Below are positions 8,672 through 16,514 of a stretch of DNA of 64,000 nt, one piece after another; position 1 is the first letter of the stretch, and every line of letters starts with the position of its first letter. Origin of the DNA: Myroides indicus (GTDB lineage Bacteria > Bacteroidota > Bacteroidia > Flavobacteriales > Flavobacteriaceae); contig NZ_SOAG01000002.1 in NCBI RefSeq assembly GCF_004364575.1, positions 89,133-153,132 on the forward strand, given 5' to 3'. The notes below the pieces were generated by a model, which did no database searches, was not told the DNA's origin, and saw only the letters and a program-made list of their open reading frames with translations. A program made the translations under genes and the position numbers.

Positions 8672-11485
8672 TTACTCGCCAAACCGTTTAATGTTAATTG
8701 TCTTTTCTTTGACTTTGATTGTGAATTTTTGAATAGGTGTGATTTTACCCGGTTCTATTGTAAAATCACGGCTGGTTTCTTCACAAAATGTATTTGGAGG
8801 CAATGAACTTTTTACAAGTGAAATTTGATAGGCTCCTGTTGGTAAAAATACTATCAATTTTCCTTCATCATTAGTTGAAATTCGTTGGATAAACTTTCCG
8901 TTTTGAGAGATGTTGAATACGATGCCTCCTGTTTTAGACTCAAAATCTAATACAGTTTTTGAATCAAATTCATATTGAATTTTGCCAGATGCAGTACCGC
9001 TTTGATGAAGTGGGATTTCTACAAATGACTTATAACTGTCTACTGTATATTCCATCCCTGTTGTAAACCATCCTTTTTGGACTGTTGGCTTTAGCTTATA
9101 AGAACCGAATGGAATAGAGCGATATAGTAATTTTCCTTCGCTATCGGTTTTAAAAGTTGCATTGTTAATCGTAATAAGGTAGTCTGCAGCTATTTCATCG
9201 TATTCATCAAATATATTATTGGCGTTTTTGTCGTAGTAGACCTGTGCCGTTAAAGTTCCTTTTTTACCTGAAGATGGAGCCTGTCCTTTAAATTTAATGG
9301 TCAATCCTGCCTCTATGATAAACATATTATTGGAAGAAGAAAAAGAAGAGAAGTTGTTATTTCGCATATTGTAACGATACCAGGACGAATTAAGGTAGAT
9401 CTGATATTTATCTGTAGGAAGATAGCGAAGATTAATAAAACCCGAAGGAGTTTGACCTGTTGTAAAATCATTAATATAGCCTGCACCGGAACTTATAAAT
9501 ATTTTATTGTTCATCAATCTTTTATCTATAGAAACCGATGATATTAAACGCTGAAATGTCCGAGAGTCTTCTGTGTTTCTGGAAGTAGAAATGTATTCTG
9601 ACAGAAAAAAGCTTCCGTATTGATAGCTAACATTTGCAGTCATCCACTTAAAGCTGTAAGCTGTACTAAATTTAAACTGGGGTTTTAAACCATCTGTATT
9701 TGGCAATTTTGCAAAACCCTCTTCCAATGCCAAATTGAGAGAATGCTTGCTGTTTTTGCTAAACCAATTAAAATTTTCTACCAAGCGATGCGCCCTCATA
9801 GCTAAATTTTCGGAGCTTTTTGTTGTATTCCATCCAAAACTATTACTTGATTCTGTCTGATACTGATAGCCTAATTTTATTGCTGTGCTGTTTAATCGGG
9901 CAAAATTGATTCCTGAATCAAACCTGAAGTTGGTTGACTCCATATTTGTTGTGTAGGTATGTGATTCTGGTGAAAAATCAGACATGAAAATACTGGAATA
10001 AACGGTGTGTTTTTTAGAAATATTTTTTACAAAGTTTTGTTGTATCTGTATCATTCCCCGACGACTTCCGGGAAAATAGGCAGTGCTTAAAAAATAGTTA
10101 CCAGATAGTTTCACCCCGCTTATTTCTCCATTGTATTGGGTCTCCAAAGCAAAGGAAGCTTCATTTTTATTAACTGTTTTATAATGGCTCATTCCTCCGT
10201 AAATCTTTAAATTTCCTCTCCATTCATTGTTAAGGGAATAGGCTTTGTCTATTCCGATTAAATGGTGAAGGGTTTGTTCCATTGCGTCTTCTTTAAAAAT
10301 ATAACTTGCCGAAGTATATCCGGAAGGATTGGTGGCGCCTATAATTCCTGTTGCATAAACTCCGTAACCGTATTTTAAAAATGAATTTTTTTCTATCAAA
10401 TTAAAATTTTGATCTATAAATCCTATCTGAATTTTTTTGGACTTTGATTTGTCAGCAGTTCCAATTTCTATTCCGCGCCCGAAAAGAGCCATTTCTAGAG
10501 GTTGATTGATATTTCCTATTTTTAATTGATGATTCTCAAAGTGATAATCTAAATAAGTATTGCTTATTATCGGTTCATTGGCATTGTCTGATTGATAAAT
10601 ATTTCCGCTAACTGATAAATATCCTGCGGGGAGATTAATATCGCCTGAGCCTATTAATTGATAAACTGTATTGTTAGCGCCTATTTTTCTGTAACTGCCA
10701 GTGAGGCTGTTTCTTTGGTAATATTGAGATTGACGGGCTGCCTCCATGTCTTGAAAACGCTTGTTTGAAGAAATATTTTGAACCGTTATGGCTAAATTGC
10801 CAAATAGTTCCTTCTCTGTTCCTCTCATACCTGCAATATTTATTGTAAATTGTGGTTGATGCAGTAATGATTGAGGCGGAAGAAATTTAAAGTTAAATAC
10901 GGTATCTTGTTGAATAGCCACAGTTCCTTTTTTTTCAAAAAAATTCTTTTCACCTGTGAGTTCCGGTATGCTGAAAATAATTGAAGTATGCTGTCTGCGA
11001 TTTCCTAAATTGCTCACAGTTACCTGAACGGATAAAGAGTCGTTGGAATTACTAATAAAAAGCATAGGATTTGAGGTAGATAACCGAAGATTATTGTTTT
11101 CTTCTATGGTTTGTCCAATGCTTTCAGTTTGAATTATTTTTAATTTGTCATTCAGTAAATCAATCTGGATTTGAGAAGTTCCGGCTTGTGCAATTTGTCG
11201 AAACAATATTTTTACAGGAATAAATTTCTTTTCTTTTGAGTCTAAATGAATGTCTATCTGCTCACCGGAAATACTTTGAAAACCTTCAGGAGTTTTGATG
11301 TTTAAAAAGCCGTTAAAAGGGTGATCGGAAGTATTGACAAGTGTAGCCACAAGATCCATCAGGTTTTGCTTGCTTGTTATTGTGTCCTTTTTTATTTCCA
11401 TAGCAATTTGTTGTGCATAGGAAGAGAAGCAGGTGCCTATCGTCAAAAAAATAAAAAATATTTTTCTGGCTATTAAATTAGGCAT
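8672..11485 (-). CDS. Usher-like outer-membrane beta-barrel protein with flanking Ig-like domains
   Basis: 937 aa. Signal peptide 1-25 (ends SSYAQ). Residues of about 27-245 look like two Ig/NEW3-type beta-sandwiches. About 250-725 is rich in alternating amphipathic strands with many Tyr/Ser/Asn and aromatic ends, as in a large transmembrane barrel; it includes the motif LFGRGIEIG. About 735-937 holds two small beta-sandwiches of SdrD-B/carboxypeptidase-regulatory type, beginning around YYDKNANNIFDEYDE. In chaperone-usher pathways the usher is the outer-membrane pore that polymerises chaperone-bound pilins. I infer that role from size, the barrel, the C-terminal sandwiches and the neighbours (PapD-like chaperone, pilin-like proteins). 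I do not recognise a canonical usher N-domain or plug, so it could be a distant or analogous family. It starts 14 bp after the adhesin-like gene ends, in the same operon. Confidence 0.6.
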   Translation of the reverse strand: MPNLIARKIFFIFLTIGTCFSSYAQQIAMEIKKDTITSKQNLMDLVATLVNTSDHPFNGFLNIKTPEGFQSISGEQIDIHLDSKEKKFIPVKILFRQIAQAGTSQIQIDLLNDKLKIIQTESIGQTIEENNNLRLSTSNPMLFISNSNDSLSVQVTVSNLGNRRQHTSIIFSIPELTGEKNFFEKKGTVAIQQDTVFNFKFLPPQSLLHQPQFTINIAGMRGTEKELFGNLAITVQNISSNKRFQDMEAARQSQYYQRNSLTGSYRKIGANNTVYQLIGSGDINLPAGYLSVSGNIYQSDNANEPIISNTYLDYHFENHQLKIGNINQPLEMALFGRGIEIGTADKSKSKKIQIGFIDQNFNLIEKNSFLKYGYGVYATGIIGATNPSGYTSASYIFKEDAMEQTLHHLIGIDKAYSLNNEWRGNLKIYGGMSHYKTVNKNEASFALETQYNGEISGVKLSGNYFLSTAYFPGSRRGMIQIQQNFVKNISKKHTVYSSIFMSDFSPESHTYTTNMESTNFRFDSGINFARLNSTAIKLGYQYQTESSNSFGWNTTKSSENLAMRAHRLVENFNWFSKNSKHSLNLALEEGFAKLPNTDGLKPQFKFSTAYSFKWMTANVSYQYGSFFLSEYISTSRNTEDSRTFQRLISSVSIDKRLMNNKIFISSGAGYINDFTTGQTPSGFINLRYLPTDKYQIYLNSSWYRYNMRNNNFSSFSSSNNMFIIEAGLTIKFKGQAPSSGKKGTLTAQVYYDKNANNIFDEYDEIAADYLITINNATFKTDSEGKLLYRSIPFGSYKLKPTVQKGWFTTGMEYTVDSYKSFVEIPLHQSGTASGKIQYEFDSKTVLDFESKTGGIVFNISQNGKFIQRISTNDEGKLIVFLPTGAYQISLVKSSLPPNTFCEETSRDFTIEPGKITPIQKFTIKVKEKTINIKRFGE

Positions 11486-11499
11486 TATAAAGCTTTGTG

Positions 11500-12519
11500 T
11501 TATTGAGGTGTAATTTCATACTGTAATGTAGTATAGTAATTATCCTTTTCCGATATGATAAAATTAGGATCATTGGGTTTGCTGGCATATTTAATATTAT
11601 AATATGCGATAGTTCCCTGTGTTGAACTTCCTGATGCAATTTTTTGCGAATTTGCGCCGAGCCATATAGGAAATACGGCTGCAGAATTGCCGGAAGAGAG
11701 CGTTAAGGAAACCTGTATTGTGTTTAAAGGTAATGTGTTTCCTTGACCAGACATAAAAGTACCTTGCAGCGATTTTACTTTTACATGGTAATCTGTATTG
11801 GCGTTTACCTTTAATGCGTTGGGGTAAACAACGCTTGTTCCTTGTATATAATCTTTCTTTGTTTTTAGTTCCAGCAACCCATTGACAGCATTGCTTTCTA
11901 TTGTAATTGACAATTGCGGTTTTGGGTCGGGAGGTGTTCCGTTTAATGTGGCAATTTGCAAACGGTAAACAGCGTTAATTGCTCCTTTGATAGTATTATT
12001 GTTATCATAGAATTTAAACTCTAAAGGGACTTTAAATTCTGACCAGGTAGTAAAGGCTGAGAGGTAGGAACCTCCTTCTACTTTTAAATCAAAAGGCATG
12101 TACAAGTTGTAGTACTGATTTCCTTGTGCTGTATTATAAAGACCTGCTTGTGATTGCGGTACTAAAAAAACTTCCTGATTCTGTTGCAGGATAGCTTGTA
12201 AGGGCATGCCTATTTGTGAAATTGTAGGAGCTGTTCCCCGATTAAATTGTCCGTACGTTGGGGTAGCTATTAAGCTGAGCTTATCTGCCGGAAATATTTG
12301 ACTTCCGTTAGTTATGGGCTGGATAACACGAACTGATATACGCCAGGTAGGTAAGTTCAGGCTGCCGTTTCCGTCTAACCATACTCTGTAAGCGTTTGGC
12401 TTAATAATTCCGTTATACGAATCTATTGAAGCATAATTATTGCTGTCAACATGTAGATTCTGGGCACTGAATGTCCATGAAAAAAGTAATGAAAGAATAT
12501 ATAAATAAAATTTATTCAT
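11500..12519 (-). CDS. Two-domain tip-adhesin-like protein with C-terminal pilin-like domain
   Basis: 339 aa, signal peptide 1-19 (ends WTFSA). Residues of about 20-195 form an unrecognised beta-rich domain. About 203-339 resembles the two small pilin-like proteins encoded upstream: LELKTKKDYIQGTS aligns with VTLNYTTKEHYKSGVTS, a following L-x-V/I-x...Y/F strand and LPLNTIQVSL align with LPSNSIAIIPS, and the ends YYTTLQYEITPQ and YTTQLTYTIVAQ are alike. The pilins' N-terminal alternating strand before the fold is not seen here. A receptor-binding domain plus a C-terminal pilin domain without a donor strand is the layout of chaperone-usher tip adhesins, so that is my inferred role. Its start overlaps the chaperone stop by 8 bp, suggesting translational coupling, and the usher-like gene follows 14 bp later. 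The ligand cannot be told. Confidence 0.6.
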   Translation of the reverse strand: MNKFYLYILSLLFSWTFSAQNLHVDSNNYASIDSYNGIIKPNAYRVWLDGNGSLNLPTWRISVRVIQPITNGSQIFPADKLSLIATPTYGQFNRGTAPTISQIGMPLQAILQQNQEVFLVPQSQAGLYNTAQGNQYYNLYMPFDLKVEGGSYLSAFTTWSEFKVPLEFKFYDNNNTIKGAINAVYRLQIATLNGTPPDPKPQLSITIESNAVNGLLELKTKKDYIQGTSVVYPNALKVNANTDYHVKVKSLQGTFMSGQGNTLPLNTIQVSLTLSSGNSAAVFPIWLGANSQKIASGSSTQGTIAYYNIKYASKPNDPNFIISEKDNYYTTLQYEITPQ

Positions 12520-13309
12520 AAGTAAATGATAGTTCTGCCATTTCTATGGTGTTATCATCTCCGTAATCTATAAGGATTGTTGCTATGTATTTCCCTGATT
12601 CTAAATTTTCGGGCAAGACAATGTCGGTTTCTCTGAAATCACCGGGCATACTATAAAAAATAATATGATCCATTGTGGTCTTTTTTCCTGTTTGAGTATT
12701 CAGTAATTCGGGATAGATGATGCCATCTGCCCATACATTTCCTAAATTTTCAAAATGAAGATTTATGTTTTTTGTCTCTTTGTTAAACAGAAGGTTATGT
12801 ATTTCTAACTTTTTGCTTTTTGCTTCCAAAGTACGGTGAAACAATTTTATGCCGGATCGTACAGATACTTTAATGTTTGCTCCTTGTTTATCTACATCGT
12901 CTATCGGATTCATCTGAGTAACATAAAGCATCGCTGTATGTACAGGAATTTCGGGAGTTAATGTGTTAGGAGCGGTCAGAGTTACTTCAATTTCTTTTGC
13001 TTCGCCCGGTTTCAAAGAAAAATAATTATCTTTTTGTTTAATATTTACCCAACCGGCACAAGAAGTTGTTAAGCTATCTGAAGGAAACATTAGATTTTCT
13101 CCTTTTTGGTCGTATTTCCAATCTCCCAGACTTACAGCTAAATCTAATGTGTTGCTTTTGCTTACATTAGTGACTTTTACGGTTTGACTGCTGCTTTGCC
13201 CCGGGTCTGTTTCATAATACAGACGAGGAGGTGAAACAGAAACTCCTGTTTGTGCAGCTGCGGTCAATACTGCAGTCAAAAAGCTTAGAAAGAAAAAAAA
13301 CTTTTGCAT
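12512..13309 (-). CDS. PapD-like periplasmic pilus chaperone
   Basis: 265 aa, signal peptide 1-19 (ends TAAAQ). The mature protein begins TGVSVSPPRLYYETDPGQ, the start expected of a PapD-type chaperone first domain with a proline-rich edge strand and a conserved Arg. FSLKPGEAKEIEVTLTAPN follows, like the L-x-PGE-x-x-x-I/V strand of that family. The second half is another beta-sandwich. PapD-like chaperones bind pilin subunits in the periplasm, complete their fold by donating a strand and deliver them to the usher. The family is also used for non-pilus proteins, but adjacency to pilin-like, adhesin-like and usher-like genes favours pilus assembly. It is 84 bp downstream of the pilin gene, separated by an intrinsic terminator that probably lets only part of transcription through, and overlaps the adhesin-like gene by 8 bp. 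Confidence 0.72.
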   Translation of the reverse strand: MQKFFFFLSFLTAVLTAAAQTGVSVSPPRLYYETDPGQSSSQTVKVTNVSKSNTLDLAVSLGDWKYDQKGENLMFPSDSLTTSCAGWVNIKQKDNYFSLKPGEAKEIEVTLTAPNTLTPEIPVHTAMLYVTQMNPIDDVDKQGANIKVSVRSGIKLFHRTLEAKSKKLEIHNLLFNKETKNINLHFENLGNVWADGIIYPELLNTQTGKKTTMDHIIFYSMPGDFRETDIVLPENLESGKYIATILIDYGDDNTIEMAELSFTYE

Positions 13310-13340
13310 ACTCTTATGTCTTTACCTATATAAGTTACAA

Positions 13341-13370
13341 AAAAAGTGTTACAGTATTGCAACACTTTTT
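13341..13370 (-). terminator. Intrinsic terminator/attenuator between pilin and chaperone genes
   Basis: Perfect 10-bp arms (AAAAAGTGTT / AACACTTTTT) with a 10-nt loop. Read on the minus strand it is followed by a run of T, as in an intrinsic terminator. It lies inside the apparent operon, so partial readthrough would give much more pilin than chaperone/usher mRNA. Confidence 0.75.
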
Positions 13371-13393
13371 ATCTCTAATCGTTATCGTATTGA

Positions 13394-13939
13394 TTATTGT
13401 GCTACAATAGTATAGGTCAATTGCGTTGTATAAACGGTTGGATTTTGACCCGCTACATAATAATTGATATAAGCGTTTGCGTCAGCTCCTTTGTATTCTA
13501 TGTTAATGGTTTTGTCTACCGCTCCGTAAACAGATGATACAATAGTTTGTTCGCTTTGGCTTAAAGCTATTGAGGTGTTAGTCGCATTTGTGATAGCGTT
13601 CGTTCCGGACGATGGTATGATTTGAATACTATTGGCTTCAATATTACCATGAGCACCGCCTACTGCTGTTGTAGTTAAATGCGCACTGCTTGATTTTACC
13701 GTTACGGCAAATCCTCCTGTACTGAATACTTCTAAATGGTCTTCCAAAACTTCCGAAGTAACTCCGTCTTCATAATCGTCTTTTGACATATATTCTAAGT
13801 CAACTATATCCTGAGCTGGATTTACGATCAAAGTTTGAATAGGGTGTAGTTTTACGTTTAAAGTTACGTTGCCTGTTTCTTGAGCTTGAGAAGCGATTCC
13901 GAATAGCATCATTAAAGATGCCAGGATTATTTTTTTCAT
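13394..13939 (-). CDS. Pilin-like secreted subunit 1 (probable major subunit)
   Basis: 181 aa with signal peptide 1-19 (ends ASQAQ). The mature N-terminus has the alternating hydrophobic strand NVTLNVKLHPIQTLIV, the pattern expected of a donor strand in chaperone-usher pilins. The rest is predicted all-beta and ends VYTTQLTYTIVAQ. It is clearly paralogous to the 173-aa protein encoded at 14359-14880: shared LHPIQTL-VNP, a GVTSE loop, STGGF/STSGF, IIPSSG, and the penultimate YKGA-AN-YI-Y. I see no Cys pair of the classical type 1 pilin kind. It is the first gene ahead of the chaperone and has its own likely promoter at about 14010. Being followed directly by a terminator suggests the most abundant product. 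A soluble beta-sandwich role is not excluded. Confidence 0.62.
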   Translation of the reverse strand: MKKIILASLMMLFGIASQAQETGNVTLNVKLHPIQTLIVNPAQDIVDLEYMSKDDYEDGVTSEVLEDHLEVFSTGGFAVTVKSSSAHLTTTAVGGAHGNIEANSIQIIPSSGTNAITNATNTSIALSQSEQTIVSSVYGAVDKTINIEYKGADANAYINYYVAGQNPTVYTTQLTYTIVAQ

Positions 13940-14358
13940 TTGTTAAATTGGTTTATTTTTTTAATTTTGTTTTTTGGTATGCAACTGATTTATACTTGTA
14001 ATCAGCGCGCAAATTTAGAAGTAGTTTTTACGAATCCATCTTTGAAAAAAGACCTAAAATTTGTTGTTTTTTACCGATTTGTTTTTACTTTATTTTTTGC
14101 AAAACAAACCTAAAGAGAGAATTAGAGTTATTGTTTGTGAAAAAGCGCCTTAAAATTGTTGTTTTGTTTAAGACCAGAGACGCTAAACTGGTTTTCAGTT
14201 TTATCTTAGTTAGAATAGATAGTATATGTGTGATATCCTTATAGTCTTTTGTAGAGATAAATAAAGCTCTGATTAATTCTGCTGAGGCTAATATTGATAT
14301 GTAACGGTGGAAGCTAAAATAGCTTTATCATATTTTTTTGGATAATAATCAATAAAAA
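13940..14358. other. 419-bp gap between the two pilin-like genes
   Basis: No credible gene. It holds a minus-strand -7 element at 14010-14017 and a short inverted repeat AAGCTA/TAGCTT around 14310-14325 without a clear T-run on the minus strand. The gap suggests the two pilin-like genes are separate transcription units. Confidence 0.55.
14010..14017 (-). promoter_or_regulatory. Candidate -7 element for pilin-like gene 1
   Basis: The minus strand reads TAAATTTG, a full match to the Bacteroidetes TAnnTTTG element, about 70 bp before the start codon. No clear -33 TTG was found. Confidence 0.45.
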
Positions 14359-14880
14359 TTATTGCGAAACAATAGTATACATGACATTGTAAGTATAAGT
14401 TGTAGCTGTGTCAGAAGCGTCAGAATAATCAATATACATATTTGCTCCGGCTCCTTTGTAGCTAATATTAAAATTTCGGTCTATACCGCCTGTTGTACTT
14501 GTAATAATAGGCTCTTCCTGATCGGATAAGTTTTTTTTTAAATATACAATACTGCTTTGCGTAATAGGTTTAGACCCTGATGAAGGGATAATTGCAATGC
14601 TGTTTGAAGGAAGCTTTTTTCCTAAAGGTTCATTGCTGATTACTCTTATTTGAAAACCACTGGTGCTGTATATGGTTAAATGATCTGCCTGTTCAGAAGT
14701 AACTCCGCTTTTGTAGTGCTCCTTTGTCGTATAATTAAGGGTCACTTCGTCTTGTGATGGATTTATGACCAGCGTTTGTATAGGGTGTAAATTGATATTT
14801 AGCGTAACACTGTTTTGGGCAGATGCTTTTAAAATCAGTAAACTAAATAAAAAAAATGCTGTTAAAAACTTGACCCTCAT
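14359..14880 (-). CDS. Pilin-like secreted subunit 2
   Basis: 173 aa, signal peptide 1-21 (ends LKASA). The mature protein begins QNSVTLNINLHPIQTLVI, the same alternating strand as in subunit 1, and ends TYTYNVMYTIVSQ. It shares the GVTSE, STSGF, IIPSSG and YKGAGANMYIDY blocks with subunit 1, so the two are paralogous and probably form the same fold. In a chaperone-usher-type system this could be a minor, initiator or phase-alternative subunit. It sits upstream of subunit 1 with a 419-bp gap and is probably transcribed separately. Its upstream region (14881-15034) has only a near match to the -7 consensus. Confidence 0.58.
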   Translation of the reverse strand: MRVKFLTAFFLFSLLILKASAQNSVTLNINLHPIQTLVINPSQDEVTLNYTTKEHYKSGVTSEQADHLTIYSTSGFQIRVISNEPLGKKLPSNSIAIIPSSGSKPITQSSIVYLKKNLSDQEEPIITSTTGGIDRNFNISYKGAGANMYIDYSDASDTATTYTYNVMYTIVSQ

Positions 14881-15034
14881 ACTTTAGCTGAATATTGTTT
14901 TGTTCTATAGCTAAAGATAGCTAATTCTAATCATTAAAAAGCATGATTTTTATCATATGTTCATGTAAATATGATAAAACATGAAAAATACTTGTTTTTT
15001 TAAAATTTAGAATTGTGATATTCAGATTGTTGTT

Positions 15035-15904
15035 TTAATAAATACTTGTTAAAATTTCTCTTATTTCAGAAGGTGTTTTTCCTGTGTGCGTTTTAATAAA
15101 AGTGCTGAAATTGCCTTCATCATTAAAACCCAATTCATAGGCAGTTTCTGATATAGTAAAACTAGAGTGTTTCAGAAGCCGGATACTTTCACTTACTATT
15201 TTTTCTATGATTACCTGCTTAGCGGATTTGCCGAGTGTTGTTTCGGTAATATCGGTTAACCGCCTCGGAGTCATGTGCATTTGTTCGGCATAAAAAATAA
15301 CCTGCCTTTCTTTTTTATAATTTTTTTGCAGTAAAATTCTGAATTTGTTTATGACATCAAGTGAAGTAAATTTTTTTAAATTCTCTTTTTTTACCATTTC
15401 TTCTTTAACATAAAACAATCCATCCAACAAAAGACCTTCTATACAGTTATGAGCAACTGAAAGATATAAAGCTTTGTTTTTTTTAGTTTCATATAAAATA
15501 ATTCTGTCAATAACCAGTTTTTTCACCTCTTCTATTGGTATTGATGAAGTAATAATGAGTGGTTCCGAAGAGTGATGAAAAAATACTTCAGAATTAAGCA
15601 ATAGCCCGTCATTTACCGATCTTTCATAAAAAGGCGCATTAAAAGCAATAACGTAAACGCTGTTTTCATGTTCGTATTCAGCACCAAGAACGACATTTTG
15701 TCCGGGACTTATAAACACTATATTTCCCTTAGATAATTTGTAATTAATGTTTTCTAAAGTGATTTCTGTATCTTTCATAATAATGTGAATTACAAAATAA
15801 TTGTAGATATAAAAATCTCTTTTTCCTTGATTTCTTGCTATTAATACATGAGAAGGGTTTATGCTGAATCCATCTACATGAAGTTCATCGGTGATTTTGT
15901 ACAT
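15035..15904 (-). CDS. AraC-family transcriptional regulator
   Basis: 289 aa. The N-terminal part (about 1-170) is a cupin-like sensor region with FISPGQNVVLG. The C-terminal 100 residues are the double helix-turn-helix of AraC proteins, with SETAYELGFNDEGNFSTFIK near the end followed by HTGKTPSEIRE. AraC regulators activate neighbouring promoters in response to a small ligand or signal. The gene is co-directional with and 154 bp upstream of the pilin-like genes, so it is a reasonable candidate activator of the pilus-like locus, by position only. No operator could be recognised. Confidence 0.85.
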   Translation of the reverse strand: MYKITDELHVDGFSINPSHVLIARNQGKRDFYIYNYFVIHIIMKDTEITLENINYKLSKGNIVFISPGQNVVLGAEYEHENSVYVIAFNAPFYERSVNDGLLLNSEVFFHHSSEPLIITSSIPIEEVKKLVIDRIILYETKKNKALYLSVAHNCIEGLLLDGLFYVKEEMVKKENLKKFTSLDVINKFRILLQKNYKKERQVIFYAEQMHMTPRRLTDITETTLGKSAKQVIIEKIVSESIRLLKHSSFTISETAYELGFNDEGNFSTFIKTHTGKTPSEIREILTSIY

Positions 15905-16237
15905 AGTAAGGTTTTTAATAATTTATAAATGTTTGTTTGGTTTAAATTCATGAGATGTTCAAATTCCTACCTGTGCTATTTGACACAAAAAAAGAATCTT
16001 TTTCCCTGTTTCTCAGGTTTGTTTTGTTTTTAAAACAAGGCATCCGTTAGTATATATTAGACAGATATTCTATCAAAAAGTCACATTTTGACTGCGTATA
16101 TTTAAAAATATCTTATTCTTACAATAACTGACTGATTTTTAAATTTTAATAATTAGTAAAATCAACAAATTATATTTGTTTTTTTAGCTGTATATCTATT
16201 AAATCTTGTTTTTAAAAATTAAAATATTGTGTTATTA
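15905..16237. other. 333-bp AT-rich intergenic stretch
   Basis: No gene or RNA is seen. It should contain the promoter of the AraC gene and the transcript end of the small gene at 16238-16423. No strong hairpin was found. Confidence 0.55.
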
Positions 16238-16423
16238 CTATGACTGATTTTTAAATCTTTTTTGTAGTTTTTCTCTGTTTTCTATAATTGCACGAATCCC
16301 GTTAACAGCATCTTCTTTGCCTCTTCTGTACCTCATACGTGCATTATCTGTTGTTGTTCCTAATAAATCTGCAAGTAATACGAAATCTCCGTATTTGATT
16401 TTCATTTTTTGTTCGCTTTTCAT
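16238..16423 (-). CDS. Small phage-switch-type protein divergent from repressor
   Basis: 61 aa, highly charged. The segment YGDFVLLADLLGTTTDNARMRY looks like a short helix-turn-helix, followed by a basic helical tail ending RFKNQS. I recall proteins of this look beside S24-type repressors in Flavobacteriia temperate phages, but have no firm family name; a Cro-like role is inferred. It is transcribed divergently from the repressor gene, and its -7 element (16467-16474) touches the palindromic operator at 16473-16492, so repression by the neighbour is likely. ATG 16405 (MKIKYG) is an alternative start. No other phage genes are nearby. Confidence 0.6.
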   Translation of the reverse strand: MKSEQKMKIKYGDFVLLADLLGTTTDNARMRYRRGKEDAVNGIRAIIENREKLQKRFKNQS

Positions 16424-16466
16424 AACTACACGCGTTTTTTATATTACTTTTGTTTTATTGTCAAGA

Positions 16467-16474
16467 CAAATATA
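16467..16474 (-). promoter_or_regulatory. -7 element for the small divergent gene
   Basis: The minus strand reads TATATTTG (TAnnTTTG). A TTG lies 21 bp upstream on that strand (plus 16496-16498), fitting a Bacteroidetes -33/-7 pair. The palindrome 16473-16492 fills the spacer, so a bound repressor would block this promoter. Confidence 0.6.
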
Positions 16475-16492
16475 TTCCAATATTTTGGAATA
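16473..16492. promoter_or_regulatory. Palindromic operator of the repressor switch
   Basis: Perfect inverted repeat TATTCCAA-TATT-TTGGAATA between the two divergent genes. Its right half with flank (AATATTTTGGAA, 16479-16490) recurs exactly at 16509-16520, 30 bp or about three helical turns away, overlapping the repressor start codon. Two sites with this spacing suggest cooperative binding and autoregulation. Confidence 0.7.
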
Positions 16493-16514
16493 AAACAATT
16501 AAACATCTAATATT

